A stretch of 64,000 nt of DNA from Paracoccus denitrificans (GTDB taxonomy: Bacteria > Pseudomonadota > Alphaproteobacteria > Rhodobacterales > Rhodobacteraceae). How positions within the stretch are numbered: the stretch's first letter is position 1; each line of letters opens with the position of its first letter. The notes below the pieces were generated by a model. That model made no database searches. It saw nothing but the letters and a program-made list of their open reading frames with translations, and was not told the origin of the DNA. Position numbers and translations under genes: made by a program. The stretch lies in assembly GCF_900100045.1 (NCBI RefSeq), contig NZ_FNEA01000002.1:124001-188000 (forward strand), read 5' to 3'. Positions 55,359-64,000 of the stretch are shown here, piece after piece.

Positions 55359-56696
55359 TCAGGCCGCCGCAGCCTCGACCCGGTGATACAGCCGCCACAT
55401 GGTCAGGCCGCGCAGCGCGTTCAGCCCCATCAGCGCGGCCCAAAGCCCGTGATTGCCAAAGACCGGCGGCAGCACCACCACCAGAACGGCATAGATCCCG
55501 ACCGTGACCAGCATGGCATTGCGCATCTCGCGCGTGCGGGTGGCGCCGATGAAGATGCCGTCCAGCATCCACGAGGCGATGCCGACCAGCGGCGCGGCGA
55601 CCAGCCAGGGCAGGAACTCCCGCGCCTCGGCCCGCACCTCGGGCGCGGTGGTCAGCAGGTCGATGATCGCCGGCCCGCCCAGCAGGAAGGCGGCCGATAG
55701 CAGCGCGGCCCCCGCGACACCCCAGGCCGAGCTGAGCGCGGCCGCACGCCGCAGCCGGTCGGGCCGGCGCGCGCCCACCGCCTGCCCGACCAGCGATTCG
55801 GCGGCAAAGGCAAAGCCGTCCAGCCCATAGGCGACGATGGACAGGAATTGCAGCAGCACCTGATTGGCGGCCAGCGTCACGTCGCCCTGCCCCGCAGCCA
55901 TGAACATGAAGGTGGTGAACGAGCCTTGCAGCAGCACGGAACGGATCATGATGTCGCCGTTGACCCGCGCCAGTTCCTGGATCCGCTCGCGGGCCAGCAG
56001 CCCGGCGCGCTGAATCGCCGCATGCAGGGCATGGCGCGCGAACCACAACCCCAGAGCCAGGCCGGACCATTCCGCGATCAGCGTCGCCCCGGCGACGCCG
56101 CGCACGCCCCAGCCCAACCCCAGCACGAACCACAGGTCCAGGAGGATGTTCAGCCCGTTCATCAGCAGTTGCAGCACCAGCACCCGGCGCGTCCGCTCGA
56201 TGGCGATCAGCCAGCCGGTGATAGCGTATAGCGAGATGGCCGCGGGCGCCCCCCAGATGCGCAGCGCCAGATATTGCCGGGCCAGCGCCTCGACCTCGGC
56301 CGAGGCCGGGGCCAGCCGGAAGGCCGCGGCGAAAAGCGACCCCTGCAGCAGGATGAAGACAAGCCCCGCCGCCAGCCCGATCCCCAGCGCCCGCAGCAGA
56401 TGCGCACCGGATTCGCCCTCGTCCCCGGCGCCATGGGCCTGCGCCACCAGCCCCGAAGTGCCCATGCGCAGGAAGCCGAAGATCCAGTAGATCGAGGCCA
56501 GGATCACCGCGCCCAGCCCCACCGCGCCGATCGGCGCGGCCTCGCCCAACTGGCCGATGACGCCGGTATCGACCGCGCCCAGGATCGGGATCGTCGCGTT
56601 CGACAGCACCACCGGCAGCGCGATGGCCAGCACGCGCCGGTTCGAGATTTCGGCCTTCGCGCGTCTCCCGGACTGGCCGGGCAGCGCCTCAACCAT
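55359..56696 (-). CDS. MATE family efflux transporter (DinF-like)
   Basis: A 445-residue transporter with twelve predicted spans in two repeats. N-terminal NRRVLAIALPVVLSNATIPILGAVDTGVIG is the MATE start, and ILASIYWIFGFLRMGTSGLVAQAHGAGD and the second-half VTLAANQVLLQFLSI are family-typical. It resembles DinF-type members, which export drugs or metabolites with Na or H coupling. Substrate unknown. Its start overlaps the preceding thioesterase gene by eight bases. Confidence 0.92.
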   Translation of the reverse strand: MVEALPGQSGRRAKAEISNRRVLAIALPVVLSNATIPILGAVDTGVIGQLGEAAPIGAVGLGAVILASIYWIFGFLRMGTSGLVAQAHGAGDEGESGAHLLRALGIGLAAGLVFILLQGSLFAAAFRLAPASAEVEALARQYLALRIWGAPAAISLYAITGWLIAIERTRRVLVLQLLMNGLNILLDLWFVLGLGWGVRGVAGATLIAEWSGLALGLWFARHALHAAIQRAGLLARERIQELARVNGDIMIRSVLLQGSFTTFMFMAAGQGDVTLAANQVLLQFLSIVAYGLDGFAFAAESLVGQAVGARRPDRLRRAAALSSAWGVAGAALLSAAFLLGGPAIIDLLTTAPEVRAEAREFLPWLVAAPLVGIASWMLDGIFIGATRTREMRNAMLVTVGIYAVLVVVLPPVFGNHGLWAALMGLNALRGLTMWRLYHRVEAAAA

Positions 56697-57192
56697 CCTG
56701 CGGCATCAGGAAATGCCCGGTCGCCTGGGCGAAAAGCTTCTGGCGCTGGTCCTGCCATGCCTCGACATGCACGCTGGCATAGCGCCGCCCGGACCGGACC
56801 ACCCGCGCGCGGGCATAGGCGTCGCGCGGCAGGCCCGAGCGCAGGTAATCCACGGTGAAGTCGATGGTCTTGGGCAGGCGCGGCAGGCTTTCGGGCACGG
56901 CGGCGTCGGGGGCGATGCGGCCCTGCTCCATGTCCTCCCAGATCGCAGTCCAGGTCAGCTCGACGATGGCGGTCACCTCCAGGAAAGCCGCCGTCACCCC
57001 GCCATGGATCGCCGGCAGCATCGGATTGCCGATCAGCTTCTCGTCGAAGGGCAGCACCGCGGTCAGCTCGTCGCCGCGGCGGTCGAAGCCGATGCCCAGC
57101 CAGCGGATATAGGGCACGCTGGAAACCAGCGCGTTCAGCGTGTTGTTGCGCCGCGTCTTGATGGCGTCCAGGGATTCGTTGCGTCTGGCCAT
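56689..57192 (-). CDS. Hotdog-fold thioesterase (PaaI-like), downstream copy
   Basis: A 167-residue hotdog protein. The PaaI-type helix is PAIHGGVTAAFLEVTAIVEL, with IDFTVDYLRSG for the central strand and a basic N-terminus. It is somewhat longer than classic PaaI (about 140). It probably hydrolyses small or aromatic acyl-CoA esters. The ATG at 57192 is one base after the upstream thioesterase stop. Confidence 0.85.
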   Translation of the reverse strand: MARRNESLDAIKTRRNNTLNALVSSVPYIRWLGIGFDRRGDELTAVLPFDEKLIGNPMLPAIHGGVTAAFLEVTAIVELTWTAIWEDMEQGRIAPDAAVPESLPRLPKTIDFTVDYLRSGLPRDAYARARVVRSGRRYASVHVEAWQDQRQKLFAQATGHFLMPQDG

Positions 57193-57193
57193 G

Positions 57194-57637
57194 TCAGCGC
57201 TCGACCGTAAAGGCCCCGGTGGCCGAGGCCACGGGGCGGGATTCGTCGTCATCCATCGCCCAGGCGCGCACGAAGGCGACCGAGCGGGTGATGTGATAGC
57301 AATTCGCCCGGGCGCGGATGGTCTGGCCGGGCGTCGCCGCGCGCATGTAGTCGATGCGCAGGTCGATGGTCGCGGTCGAACGCGCGCCGGCCGGATGCGC
57401 CATCACCGCCGCGCCGCTGCATGTGTCCATCAAGGCCGAGATCACCCCGCCGTGGATCACCCCGCTGCGCGGATCGCCGACCAGGTCCTCGCGCCAGGGC
57501 AACGAGATCTCGGCCCCCTCGGGCGACAGCTGGTCCAGCCGCATGCCAAGCGCCCGGGCATGGGGGATCACCTCGATGAACTGGCGCGCGATGCGCCGGC
57601 GTTGTTCCAGCTCGTCCTCCGGCAACGGTTCGCTCAT
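57194..57637 (-). CDS. Hotdog-fold thioesterase (PaaI-like), upstream copy
   Basis: A 147-residue hotdog enzyme. The catalytic region VIHGGVISALMDTCSGAAVM holds the usual HGG and aspartate, followed by TIDLRIDYMRAATPG. It is paralogous to the next gene. Together with the MATE gene they form one minus-strand unit, perhaps detoxifying and exporting acids released from stalled acyl-CoA esters; that link is speculative. The ATG at 57637 is chosen over an upstream extension of random composition. Confidence 0.87.
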   Translation of the reverse strand: MSEPLPEDELEQRRRIARQFIEVIPHARALGMRLDQLSPEGAEISLPWREDLVGDPRSGVIHGGVISALMDTCSGAAVMAHPAGARSTATIDLRIDYMRAATPGQTIRARANCYHITRSVAFVRAWAMDDDESRPVASATGAFTVER

Positions 57638-57774
57638 GCCCCTGGCCTCCTGCTTGGCGTGCAGGCGGAATGGTAGCAGTCCGAAACCGGCAGGCAAGCC
57701 CGCCCCGGCCAATGGTTGAGTTTGATGCGGCCCCGCGCTAGGCTGCGCCGCATCTGCAGCATAGAGTTCATCCG

Positions 57775-58191
57775 ATGTCCGATAGCGAATACATTGGTTT
57801 CAAGGAAATGTGCGCGCGGTTCGACGTGACTCCGCGAACGCTGCGCTATTACGAATACATCGAGCTGCTCAGCCCCCGCAAGGAAGGCCGCTCGCGCTTC
57901 TACGGCCCGCGAGAGATCGCCCGGATGAAGCTGATCCTGCGCGGCCGCCGCTTCGGCTTCTCGCTGGAGGACATCCGGCAATGGCTGCTGATCTATGGCG
58001 AAAAGGGCACGCGCGAACAGTATCGGGTCTGGATCGAACTGGCCGACCGCCAGCTCGAGGTGCTGCGCCAGCAGCGCGACGAACTCGAAGCCTCGATGAC
58101 CGAATTGCTGGCGCTGCGCAACGAAACGGTCTCGCTGCTCGACGGCATGGGGCCGACCGAGGATGCCGGCGAGGCCGGGAAAGCGGGCTGA
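57775..58191 (+). CDS. MerR family regulator, first of two
   Basis: A 138-residue MerR protein. The winged helix is FKEMCARFDVTPRTLRYYEY followed by LSPRKEGRSRFYGPREIARM, then a long dimerisation helix (about 85-128) and no cysteine cluster. It therefore more likely senses a metabolite than a metal. It lies 138 bases after the divergent thioesterase gene and 91 bases before the second MerR gene. Its target is unknown. Confidence 0.88.
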   Translation: MSDSEYIGFKEMCARFDVTPRTLRYYEYIELLSPRKEGRSRFYGPREIARMKLILRGRRFGFSLEDIRQWLLIYGEKGTREQYRVWIELADRQLEVLRQQRDELEASMTELLALRNETVSLLDGMGPTEDAGEAGKAG

Positions 58192-58217
58192 GCCCGGCGC
58201 TGACGCCACGTTCCCCC

Positions 58218-58245
58218 TTACGCGAACGTCAACTCGCCCTATATT
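58218..58245 (+). promoter_or_regulatory. Promoter and possible MerR operator before the beta-oxidation operon
   Basis: TTACGCGAACGTCAAC (58218-58233) contains an imperfect dyad TTACG/CGTCAA and overlaps the -35 position. TATATT at 58240-58245 is a good -10. This is where a MerR protein would bind, and the motif resembles published MerR sites of acyl-CoA metabolism (LiuR type). The match is by eye. Confidence 0.42.
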
Positions 58246-58282
58246 CCGGCTGGTGAATGAGCCAGACGGGAGGGGATCGGCC

Positions 58283-58672
58283 ATGAGCGACGATCTGTTG
58301 ACCATCCGCCAGATGTGCGACGCCTTCGAGGTCACGCCGCGCACGCTGCGTTTCTACGAGGCGCGCGAATTGCTGTTTCCGCAGCGGCGCGGCCAGCATC
58401 GGCTTTACGGGCGCTCGGACCGCGCCCGGCTGACCCTTATCCTGCGCGGCAAGCGTTTCGGCTTTTCGCTGGAGCAGATCCGCCAATTGCTGGAGCTTTA
58501 CGATCCGGCCGAACGCAACATTACCCAGACCGAAGCCACGCTCGCCACCGCCCGCGACCGGCTTGCCGACATGGAGCGGCAGCACCGCGAACTGGGCGAG
58601 GCCATCGCCGAACTGCGCCAGCAGATCGCCGAGGGCGAAGCTTCGCTGCAAAACCTGAAATCCGACGCCTGA
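58283..58672 (+). CDS. MerR family regulator, second of two
   Basis: A 129-residue paralogue of the previous regulator. TIRQMCDAFEVTPRTLRFYE begins the winged helix; ARLTLILRGKRFGFSLEQI follows. A coiled coil (about 78-125) replaces any metal domain. It starts 24 bases upstream of the acyl-CoA dehydrogenase operon and probably controls it in response to an acyl-CoA. The ATG at 58283 follows GGGAGGGG; upstream in-frame codons are not MerR-like. Confidence 0.88.
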   Translation: MSDDLLTIRQMCDAFEVTPRTLRFYEARELLFPQRRGQHRLYGRSDRARLTLILRGKRFGFSLEQIRQLLELYDPAERNITQTEATLATARDRLADMERQHRELGEAIAELRQQIAEGEASLQNLKSDA

Positions 58673-58696
58673 GGGCGAACTGTCCTGGGAGGACCG

Positions 58697-60475
58697 ATGA
58701 CCATTTATTCCGCCCCCATCCGCGACATGCAATTCGTGCTGCATGACGTGCTCGACATCTCGAACCAGGATCTTCCGGGCTATGGCGATCTTGACCGCGA
58801 CTTCACGCAGGCCGTGCTGGAGGCGTCCGGCAAGCTCGCCTCCGAAGTGCTGGCGCCGCTGAATGCCGTCGGCGACCGCGAGGGCTGCAGGCTGGAAAAC
58901 GGCGTGGTGCATACGCCCAAGGGCTTTCTCGAAGCCTTCGAGCAGATGCGCGAGGGCGGCTGGACCGCGCTCGACTGCGACCCGGAATACGGCGGCCAAG
59001 GCATGCCCTATGTGATCGGCCTTGCGGCGGGCGAGATGTTCTCGGCCTCGAACATGGCCTTCACCATGTATCAGGGCCTGACCCATGGCGCCTATTCCGC
59101 CATCCACGCCCACGGCACGGACCAGCAGAAGGCCACCTACCTGCCCAGGATGGTCAGCTGCGAATGGACCGGCACCATGAACCTGACCGAGCCGCATGCC
59201 GGCACCGACCTGGGCCTGCTGCGCACCAAGGCCGAGCCGCAGGAGGATGGCAGCTACCTGATCACCGGGCAGAAGATCTTCATCTCGGCCGGCGACCACG
59301 ACATGGCGCAGAACGTGATCCACCTGGTGCTGGCCAAGGCGCCGGGCGGCGGCGAGGGCACCAGGGGCATCTCGCTTTTCATCGTGCCGAAGTTCCTGGT
59401 GAACGAGGACGGCTCCCCGGGCGAACGCAACGCACTCTCGGTCGGCAACCTCGAGGAAAAGATGGGCATTCACGGCAATGCCACCTGCGTGATGAACTAT
59501 GACGGCGCGAAAGGCTGGCTCTTGGGCGAGCTGCACAAGGGCATGCGCGCCATGTTCACCATGATGAACGAAGCGCGGATCGGCGTCGGCCTGCAAGGCT
59601 ATTCCGTGGCCGAGGCCGCCTATCAGAACGCGGTGGCCTATGCCCGCGACCGGCTGCAGGGCCGCGCGGTGACGGGCGATGCCAACCCCTCGGGCCCGGC
59701 CGATCCGCTGATCGTGCATCCCGACATCCGCCGCAACCTGATGGACCAGAAAAGCTTTCTGGAAGGCGCGCGCGCGCTGGCCTTCTGGGGGGCGCACCTG
59801 ATCGACCGCGCCGTGCTGGCCGATGACAAGGAGGCCCACGACCTCGTCTCGCTGCTGACGCCGGTGATCAAGGGCTTCCTGACCGACAAGGGTTTCGAGA
59901 CGGCGGTGCAGGCCCAGCAGGTCTTCGGCGGCCACGGCTATATCGAGGAACAGGGCATGTCGCAATTCGTCCGCGACGCCCGCATCACCATGATCTACGA
60001 AGGCGCGAACGGCGTGCAGGCGCTGGACCTCGTGGGCCGCAAGCTGGCGGCCGAGGGCGGCAAGCCGATCATGGCCTTCTTCGAGCTGATCAGGTCCGAG
60101 ATCAAGGCGCACGAGGGCGACGAGGCGCTGAAGGCCGATTTCCTCGATCCGCTGAAGGCGGCCTCGAAGGACCTGCAATCGGCAGCGATGTTCTTCATGG
60201 AGCAGGGCATGAAGGACCCGAACGCAGCGCTGGCCGGCTCCTACGACTTCATGCACCTGTTCGGCCATGCGGCGCTGGGGCTGATGTGGACGCGCATGGC
60301 GGTCGCGGCCAGGGCCGCTCTGGCGGCCGGCACCGAGGACCCCGCCTTCCACGAGGCCAAGCTGGCGACCGGCCGCTATTACATGGCGCGGCAGCTGCCG
60401 ATGACCGCGGCGCATCTGGCGCGCATCCGCTCGGGCGCCGAGCCGGTGATGGCGCTGGCGGCGGATCGGTTCTGA
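58697..60475 (+). CDS. Long-form acyl-CoA dehydrogenase
   Basis: A 592-residue flavin enzyme for the first step of beta-oxidation. Motifs are [34 protein letters not shown], the catalytic-region [22 protein letters not shown] and a C-terminal extension of about 130 residues absent from classic short-chain enzymes. This architecture is shared by FadE-like and DmdC (methylmercaptopropionyl-CoA) dehydrogenases. The fatty-acid genes next to it favour fatty acids. The start has GGGAGGAC upstream. Confidence 0.9.
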   Translation: MTIYSAPIRDMQFVLHDVLDISNQDLPGYGDLDRDFTQAVLEASGKLASEVLAPLNAVGDREGCRLENGVVHTPKGFLEAFEQMREGGWTALDCDPEYGGQGMPYVIGLAAGEMFSASNMAFTMYQGLTHGAYSAIHAHGTDQQKATYLPRMVSCEWTGTMNLTEPHAGTDLGLLRTKAEPQEDGSYLITGQKIFISAGDHDMAQNVIHLVLAKAPGGGEGTRGISLFIVPKFLVNEDGSPGERNALSVGNLEEKMGIHGNATCVMNYDGAKGWLLGELHKGMRAMFTMMNEARIGVGLQGYSVAEAAYQNAVAYARDRLQGRAVTGDANPSGPADPLIVHPDIRRNLMDQKSFLEGARALAFWGAHLIDRAVLADDKEAHDLVSLLTPVIKGFLTDKGFETAVQAQQVFGGHGYIEEQGMSQFVRDARITMIYEGANGVQALDLVGRKLAAEGGKPIMAFFELIRSEIKAHEGDEALKADFLDPLKAASKDLQSAAMFFMEQGMKDPNAALAGSYDFMHLFGHAALGLMWTRMAVAARAALAAGTEDPAFHEAKLATGRYYMARQLPMTAAHLARIRSGAEPVMALAADRF

Positions 60476-60510
60476 AACGGGAAAGGGAGGGTCTGGCGGC
60501 AAGGTCGCAC

Positions 60511-60702
60511 GGGTATTTGGAAAACGGAAAAGACCGGAATGCGGCGCCCCGGAACACCGGGTCCGGCCGAGGTTCGGCAAGACCGGATGACCGGGGCGCT
60601 CTTTCCGTTTGCGGTCATCGGCTCCCCAGCCTGTACCGCGCGATCAGGGATAAAGGACGAAGGTTAAGAACTCCCTAACGATCTTTCCGTTTTAAAATAC
60701 CC
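60511..60702. repeat. Cluster of intergenic repeat copies
   Basis: GGGTATTTGGAAAACGGAAA at 60511 is answered on the minus strand at 60682-60702 (GGGTATTTTAAAACGG). A shortened copy TTTCCGTTTG near 60602 also faces it. GCGCCCCGG (60543) and CCGGGGCGC (60591) form a further 9-bp stem ending in a T-rich stretch. The block fills most of the 276 bases between the acyl-CoA dehydrogenase and GST genes and may terminate or stabilise the upstream message. No gene was seen in it. Confidence 0.7.
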
Positions 60703-60751
60703 AAATGCAACGCCGACGACCGGCGCTGCCGGCGCAGAAAGGGAAAGCCAC

Positions 60752-61393
60752 ATGACAGCCCAGCTTCATTGCTTCGGAGAATCCGGCCATTCCTACAAGG
60801 TGGCGCTGATGATGCAGCTGACCGGCCATCCCTGGCAGCCGGTCTTCGTGGATTTCTTCGGCGGCGCCACCCGCGGCGCCGAGTATCGCCAGCTCAACGA
60901 GATGGGCGAGGCGCCGGTCTTCGTCGAGGACGGCCTGACCCTGACCCAGTCCGGCGTGATCCTGCTGCATCTGGCCGAACAGACCGGGCGCTTCATGGAT
61001 GGCGACCAGGGCGAGATCCTGCGCTGGCTGTTCTGGGACAACCACAAGGGCTCGTCGCAATTCGGCGCGTTGCGTTTCCTGATGAACTTCCTGCCGCCCG
61101 AGAAACGCCCCGCCGAGGTCATCGCCTGGCTGCAGGGGCGGTGCAAGGCGGCGCTGAAGACGCTGGATGGGCACCTGGCGGCCCGCGGCTGGCTGGCGGG
61201 CGACCAGGCGACCATCGCCGACCTGTCCTGCTGCAGCTATCTCTATTACCCCGAGCCCTTCGGCTTCGACCGCGCCGAATGGCCCCATATCGATGCCTGG
61301 CTGAGCCGCATTCAGGCGCTGCCCGGCTGGAAACACCCCTATGACCTGATGCCCGGCAATCCCGCGGACCGGGCCGCGAAGGAGGACGCATGA
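60752..61393 (+). CDS. Glutathione S-transferase family protein
   Basis: A 213-residue protein. Its thioredoxin-like N-terminal domain (about 1-78) contains FGESGHSYKVALMMQLTG and the glutathione-binding GEAPVFVEDGLTLTQSGVIL, and an all-helical C-terminal domain carries LAGDQATIADLSCC. Serine rather than a canonical Tyr lies near the expected active position. Its stop overlaps the thiolase start (ATGA), so it is translated with beta-oxidation enzymes. The function there is unknown. Confidence 0.9.
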   Translation: MTAQLHCFGESGHSYKVALMMQLTGHPWQPVFVDFFGGATRGAEYRQLNEMGEAPVFVEDGLTLTQSGVILLHLAEQTGRFMDGDQGEILRWLFWDNHKGSSQFGALRFLMNFLPPEKRPAEVIAWLQGRCKAALKTLDGHLAARGWLAGDQATIADLSCCSYLYYPEPFGFDRAEWPHIDAWLSRIQALPGWKHPYDLMPGNPADRAAKEDA

Positions 61394-62601
61394 CCGAAGC
61401 CTATATCTATGACGCCGCCCGCACCCCGCGCGGCAAGGGCCGCCCCGACGGCAGCCTGCACGAAGTCACCTCGGTTGCGCTTTCGGCCCGGCTGCTGAAC
61501 GCCGTCAAGGAGCGCAACGGGCTCACAGGCCATGCCGTCGAGGACGTGATCTGGGGCAATGTCACCCAGGTCAAGGAACAGGGCGGCTGCCTCGCCCGCT
61601 CGGCAGTGCTGGAATCCGACCTGGACGAAAGCATCCCCGGCCTCGCCATCAACCGCTTCTGCGCCAGCGGCATGGAGGCGGTGAACCTGGCCGCGAACCA
61701 GGTCAGGGGCGGCGCCGGCCAGGCCTATATCGCCGGCGGCGTCGAGATGATGGGCCGCGTCGCCATGGGCAGCGACGGCGCCGCCATCGCCGTGGACCCC
61801 AGCCTGACCTTCAAGACCTATTTCGTGCCGCAGGGCATCAGCGCCGACATCATCGCCACCGAATACGGCTTTTCGCGCGAGGATGCCGACAGCCTGGCCG
61901 TCGAGAGCCAGCGCCGCGCCGCCATCGCCTGGGATGAGGACCGCTTCGCCAGGTCCATCGTGCCGGTCAGGGACCAGAACGGCCTGACCATCCTCGACCG
62001 CGACGAATACATGCGCCCCGGCACCACGCTGGAGGATCTGGCCAAGCTGAAGGCCAGCTTCAAGGAGATGGGCGAGACCATGCCCGGCTTCGACAAGGTG
62101 GCGATGCTGAAATACCCGCATCTCGGCCGCATCGAGCACATCCACCATGCCGGCAACAGCTCGGGCATCGTGGACGGCGCCGCCGCCGTGCTGATCGGCA
62201 ATGCGGAATTCGGCAAGGCTTACGGGCTGAAACCCCGCGCCCGCATCCGCGCCACCGCCAAGATCGGCACCGATCCGACCATCATGCTGACCGGTCCGGT
62301 GCCGGTGACCGAAAAGATCCTGAAGGACAGCGGCATGGCGATCTCCGACATCGACCTCTTCGAGGTGAACGAGGCCTTCGCCTCGGTCGTGTTGCGCTTC
62401 ATGCAGGCCTTCCAGGTCGACCCCGGCGTGGTCAACGTCAATGGCGGCGCCATCGCGCTGGGTCACCCGCTGGGCGCGACCGGCGCCATCATCATCGGCA
62501 CGCTGCTCGACGAGCTGGAGCGCCAGGACAAGACCGTGGGCCTCGCCACGCTCTGCATCGCGTCCGGCATGGGCGCGGCCACCATCATCGAGCGCGTCTG
62601 A
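61390..62601 (+). CDS. fadA: Acetyl-CoA acyltransferase (thiolase, FadA-type)
   Basis: Cleaves 3-ketoacyl-CoA in the last step of beta-oxidation. In the 403-residue protein the nucleophile is Cys91 in NRFCASGMEAVNLAA. The catalytic His is in NVNGGAIALGHPLGATGA, and the second cysteine in LCIASGMGAA. VNEAFAS completes the set. It couples to the GST gene by a 4-bp overlap and precedes the FadB-like gene by eleven bases. Confidence 0.95.
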   Translation: MTEAYIYDAARTPRGKGRPDGSLHEVTSVALSARLLNAVKERNGLTGHAVEDVIWGNVTQVKEQGGCLARSAVLESDLDESIPGLAINRFCASGMEAVNLAANQVRGGAGQAYIAGGVEMMGRVAMGSDGAAIAVDPSLTFKTYFVPQGISADIIATEYGFSREDADSLAVESQRRAAIAWDEDRFARSIVPVRDQNGLTILDRDEYMRPGTTLEDLAKLKASFKEMGETMPGFDKVAMLKYPHLGRIEHIHHAGNSSGIVDGAAAVLIGNAEFGKAYGLKPRARIRATAKIGTDPTIMLTGPVPVTEKILKDSGMAISDIDLFEVNEAFASVVLRFMQAFQVDPGVVNVNGGAIALGHPLGATGAIIIGTLLDELERQDKTVGLATLCIASGMGAATIIERV

Positions 62602-62612
62602 GGGAGGGGAAC

Positions 62613-64000
62613 ATGACCGATTTCACCATGCAGAAAGACGCCGACGGCGTCGCGATCGTCACCTGGGACGTGCCGGGCAAGTCGATGAACGTGCTGTCGC
62701 TGGACGGCGCCGCCGAGTTGAACGCACTGATCGACGACGCCCTGGCCGACGAGGCCGTGAAGGGCATCGTCATCACCAGCGGCAAGAAGGATTTCGCCGC
62801 CGGCATGGACCTGAACGTCATCGCCGGCATGAGGCAGGGCGGCGCGCAGGCGGTCTTCGACGGCGTGATGACGCTGCATCATCTGCTGCGCAAGATCGAG
62901 CTGGCCGGGATGGACCCCAAGACCAAGAAGGGCGGCAAGCCCATCGCGGCCGCCCTGCCCGGCACCGCACTGGGAATCGGGCTGGAACTGCCGCTGGCCA
63001 CGCATCGCATCTTTGCCGCCGAGAACCCCAAGGCCAAGATCGGCCTGCCCGAGATCATGGTCGGCATCTTTCCCGGCGCCGGCGGCACCACCCGCCTGGT
63101 GCGCAAGCTGGGCGCCATGGGCGCCGCCCCCTTCCTGCTGGAGGGCAAGCTCAGCGACCCGGCCAGGGCCAAGAGCGCCGGCCTGATCGACGAGGTGGTG
63201 GCCGATCCGGTCGCCGCGGCCCGCGAATGGGTGTTGAAGGCCGCCGATGCCGACCTGGTCAAGCCTTGGGACGCCAAGGGCTACAAGATGCCGGGCGGCG
63301 AGCCCTATCACCCGGCCGGCTTCATGACCTTCGTCGGCGCCAGCGCCATGGTGCATGGCAAGACGCTGGGCGTCTATCCGGCGGCGAAGGCGCTGCTGAG
63401 CGCCGTCTATGAAGGTGCCATGGTGCCCTTCGACACGGCGCTGAAGATCGAAGCGCGCTGGTTCACCCATGTGCTGATGAACCCCTCCTCGACCGCGATG
63501 ATCCGCAGCCTCTTCATCAACAAGGAGGCGCTGGAGAAGGGCGCGAACCGTCCCGAGGCTCCCGATCAGAGCGTGAGGAAGGTCGGCATCCTCGGCGCCG
63601 GCATGATGGGCGCCGGCATCGCGTATGTCTCGGCCATGGCCGGGATCAAGGTGGTGCTGATCGATTCGACGCAAGAAGCGGCCGAGCGCGGCAAGTCCTA
63701 CTCCACCGGCCTGCTGGACAAGGCGATCAGTCGCCGCAAATCCACCGAGGAGAAGAAGGCCGAGGTGCTTTCCCGCATCACCGCGACGACCGATTACGCC
63801 GCACTGGCCGGCTGCGACCTGATCGTGGAAGCCGTGTTCGAGGATCCGAAGGTCAAGGCCGAGGTCACGAAACGGGCCGAGGCGGTGATCCCGCAGGACG
63901 CGATCTTCGCCACCAACACCTCGACCCTGCCGATCAGCGAACTGGCCAAGGCCAGCGCCCGCCCCGACCAGTTCATCGGCATCCACTTCTTCAGCCCCGT
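62613..64000 (+). CDS. fadB: FadB-like enoyl-CoA hydratase/3-hydroxyacyl-CoA dehydrogenase (5' part)
   Basis: Bifunctional beta-oxidation enzyme, cut at the right edge of the window after about 462 codons. The N-terminal crotonase domain has KKDFAAGMDLNVIAG, PGTALGIGLELPLATH and GLPEIMVGIFPGAGGT. A linker with the PFDTALKIEARWF segment follows. The NAD-binding part begins VRKVGILGAGMMGAGIAYVS and continues DLIVEAVFEDPKVK. The ATG at 62613 is preceded by GGGAGGGG. The thiolase partner upstream makes up the usual FadAB pair. Confidence 0.94.
   Translation, partial: MTDFTMQKDADGVAIVTWDVPGKSMNVLSLDGAAELNALIDDALADEAVKGIVITSGKKDFAAGMDLNVIAGMRQGGAQAVFDGVMTLHHLLRKIELAGMDPKTKKGGKPIAAALPGTALGIGLELPLATHRIFAAENPKAKIGLPEIMVGIFPGAGGTTRLVRKLGAMGAAPFLLEGKLSDPARAKSAGLIDEVVADPVAAAREWVLKAADADLVKPWDAKGYKMPGGEPYHPAGFMTFVGASAMVHGKTLGVYPAAKALLSAVYEGAMVPFDTALKIEARWFTHVLMNPSSTAMIRSLFINKEALEKGANRPEAPDQSVRKVGILGAGMMGAGIAYVSAMAGIKVVLIDSTQEAAERGKSYSTGLLDKAISRRKSTEEKKAEVLSRITATTDYAALAGCDLIVEAVFEDPKVKAEVTKRAEAVIPQDAIFATNTSTLPISELAKASARPDQFIGIHFFSP

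Noticed and set aside
58229..60580. Minus-strand open frame of 783 codons
   Set aside because: Complete antisense of the acyl-CoA dehydrogenase gene with random composition.

Overview
The window is high-G+C alphaproteobacterial chromosome and almost certainly comes from Rhodobacterales, most likely the genus Paracoccus. The support is: a two-piece permuted tmRNA whose tag reads ANDNRAPVALAA; a DUF1476 protein that I recognise as the Paracoccus-type F1-ATPase zeta inhibitor; ChpT next to a DUF3553 protein; methylsuccinyl-CoA dehydrogenase of the ethylmalonyl-CoA pathway; and an fdsGBACD-type formate dehydrogenase. No insertion sequence, prophage, integron, CRISPR array or tRNA gene was found. 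The region reads as stable core chromosome.

Layout. 1-7877 (minus strand) is a division and cell-wall cluster transcribed ftsW-murG-murC-two small membrane proteins-murB-ddl-ftsQ-ftsA, mostly with 4-bp overlaps. 8012-8401 is a DoxX protein. 8644-13480 (plus) holds a P-loop ATPase, metA, ppk2, a TPM-domain protein and an orphan polyamine-type binding protein. 13.5-14.0 kb carries a repeat and the ssrA locus. 14.1-18.0 kb has proA, chpT/DUF3553 and the ornithine-lipid pair olsBA. 18.2-23.2 kb (minus) has an SLC13 carrier with RCK-C domains, a YmdB-like phosphoesterase, and ubiB and ubiE. 23.3-29.6 kb (plus) has mutM, a crotonase, rpsT, dnaA, dnaN and recF. 29.7-34.8 kb has adenine deaminase, recO, two META lipoproteins and mcd. 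34.9-39.2 kb (plus) has a TauE exporter, dapE, a GNAT enzyme, a membrane protein and gshA. 39.3-44.4 kb has a DUF2852/TetR pair and a regulatory PTS cluster (HPr, EIIA-Man, RapZ, HprK) divergent from pckA. 44.5-53.7 kb (minus) has rnr and the formate dehydrogenase operon with its LysR gene. 53.8-57.6 kb has purS-purC, the zeta gene, a MATE exporter and two thioesterases. 57.8-64.0 kb (plus) has two MerR regulators and a beta-oxidation operon (acyl-CoA dehydrogenase, GST, thiolase, and the start of a FadB-like protein cut by the window end).

Several genes connect through carbon flow. pckA, the HPr/HprK/RapZ cluster, formate oxidation, the ethylmalonyl-CoA enzyme and the beta-oxidation operon all suit growth on acetate, fatty acids or C1-type substrates. 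The most interesting unexplained signals are: a dispersed intergenic repeat with core GTATTTGGAAAACGGA that is often paired with a hairpin; a perfect 10-bp dyad between a TetR gene and a His/Cys-rich DUF2852 gene; a perfect 14-bp direct repeat upstream of pckA; a P-loop ATPase joined to metA and ppk2; and a terminator-like hairpin in the leader of that operon.
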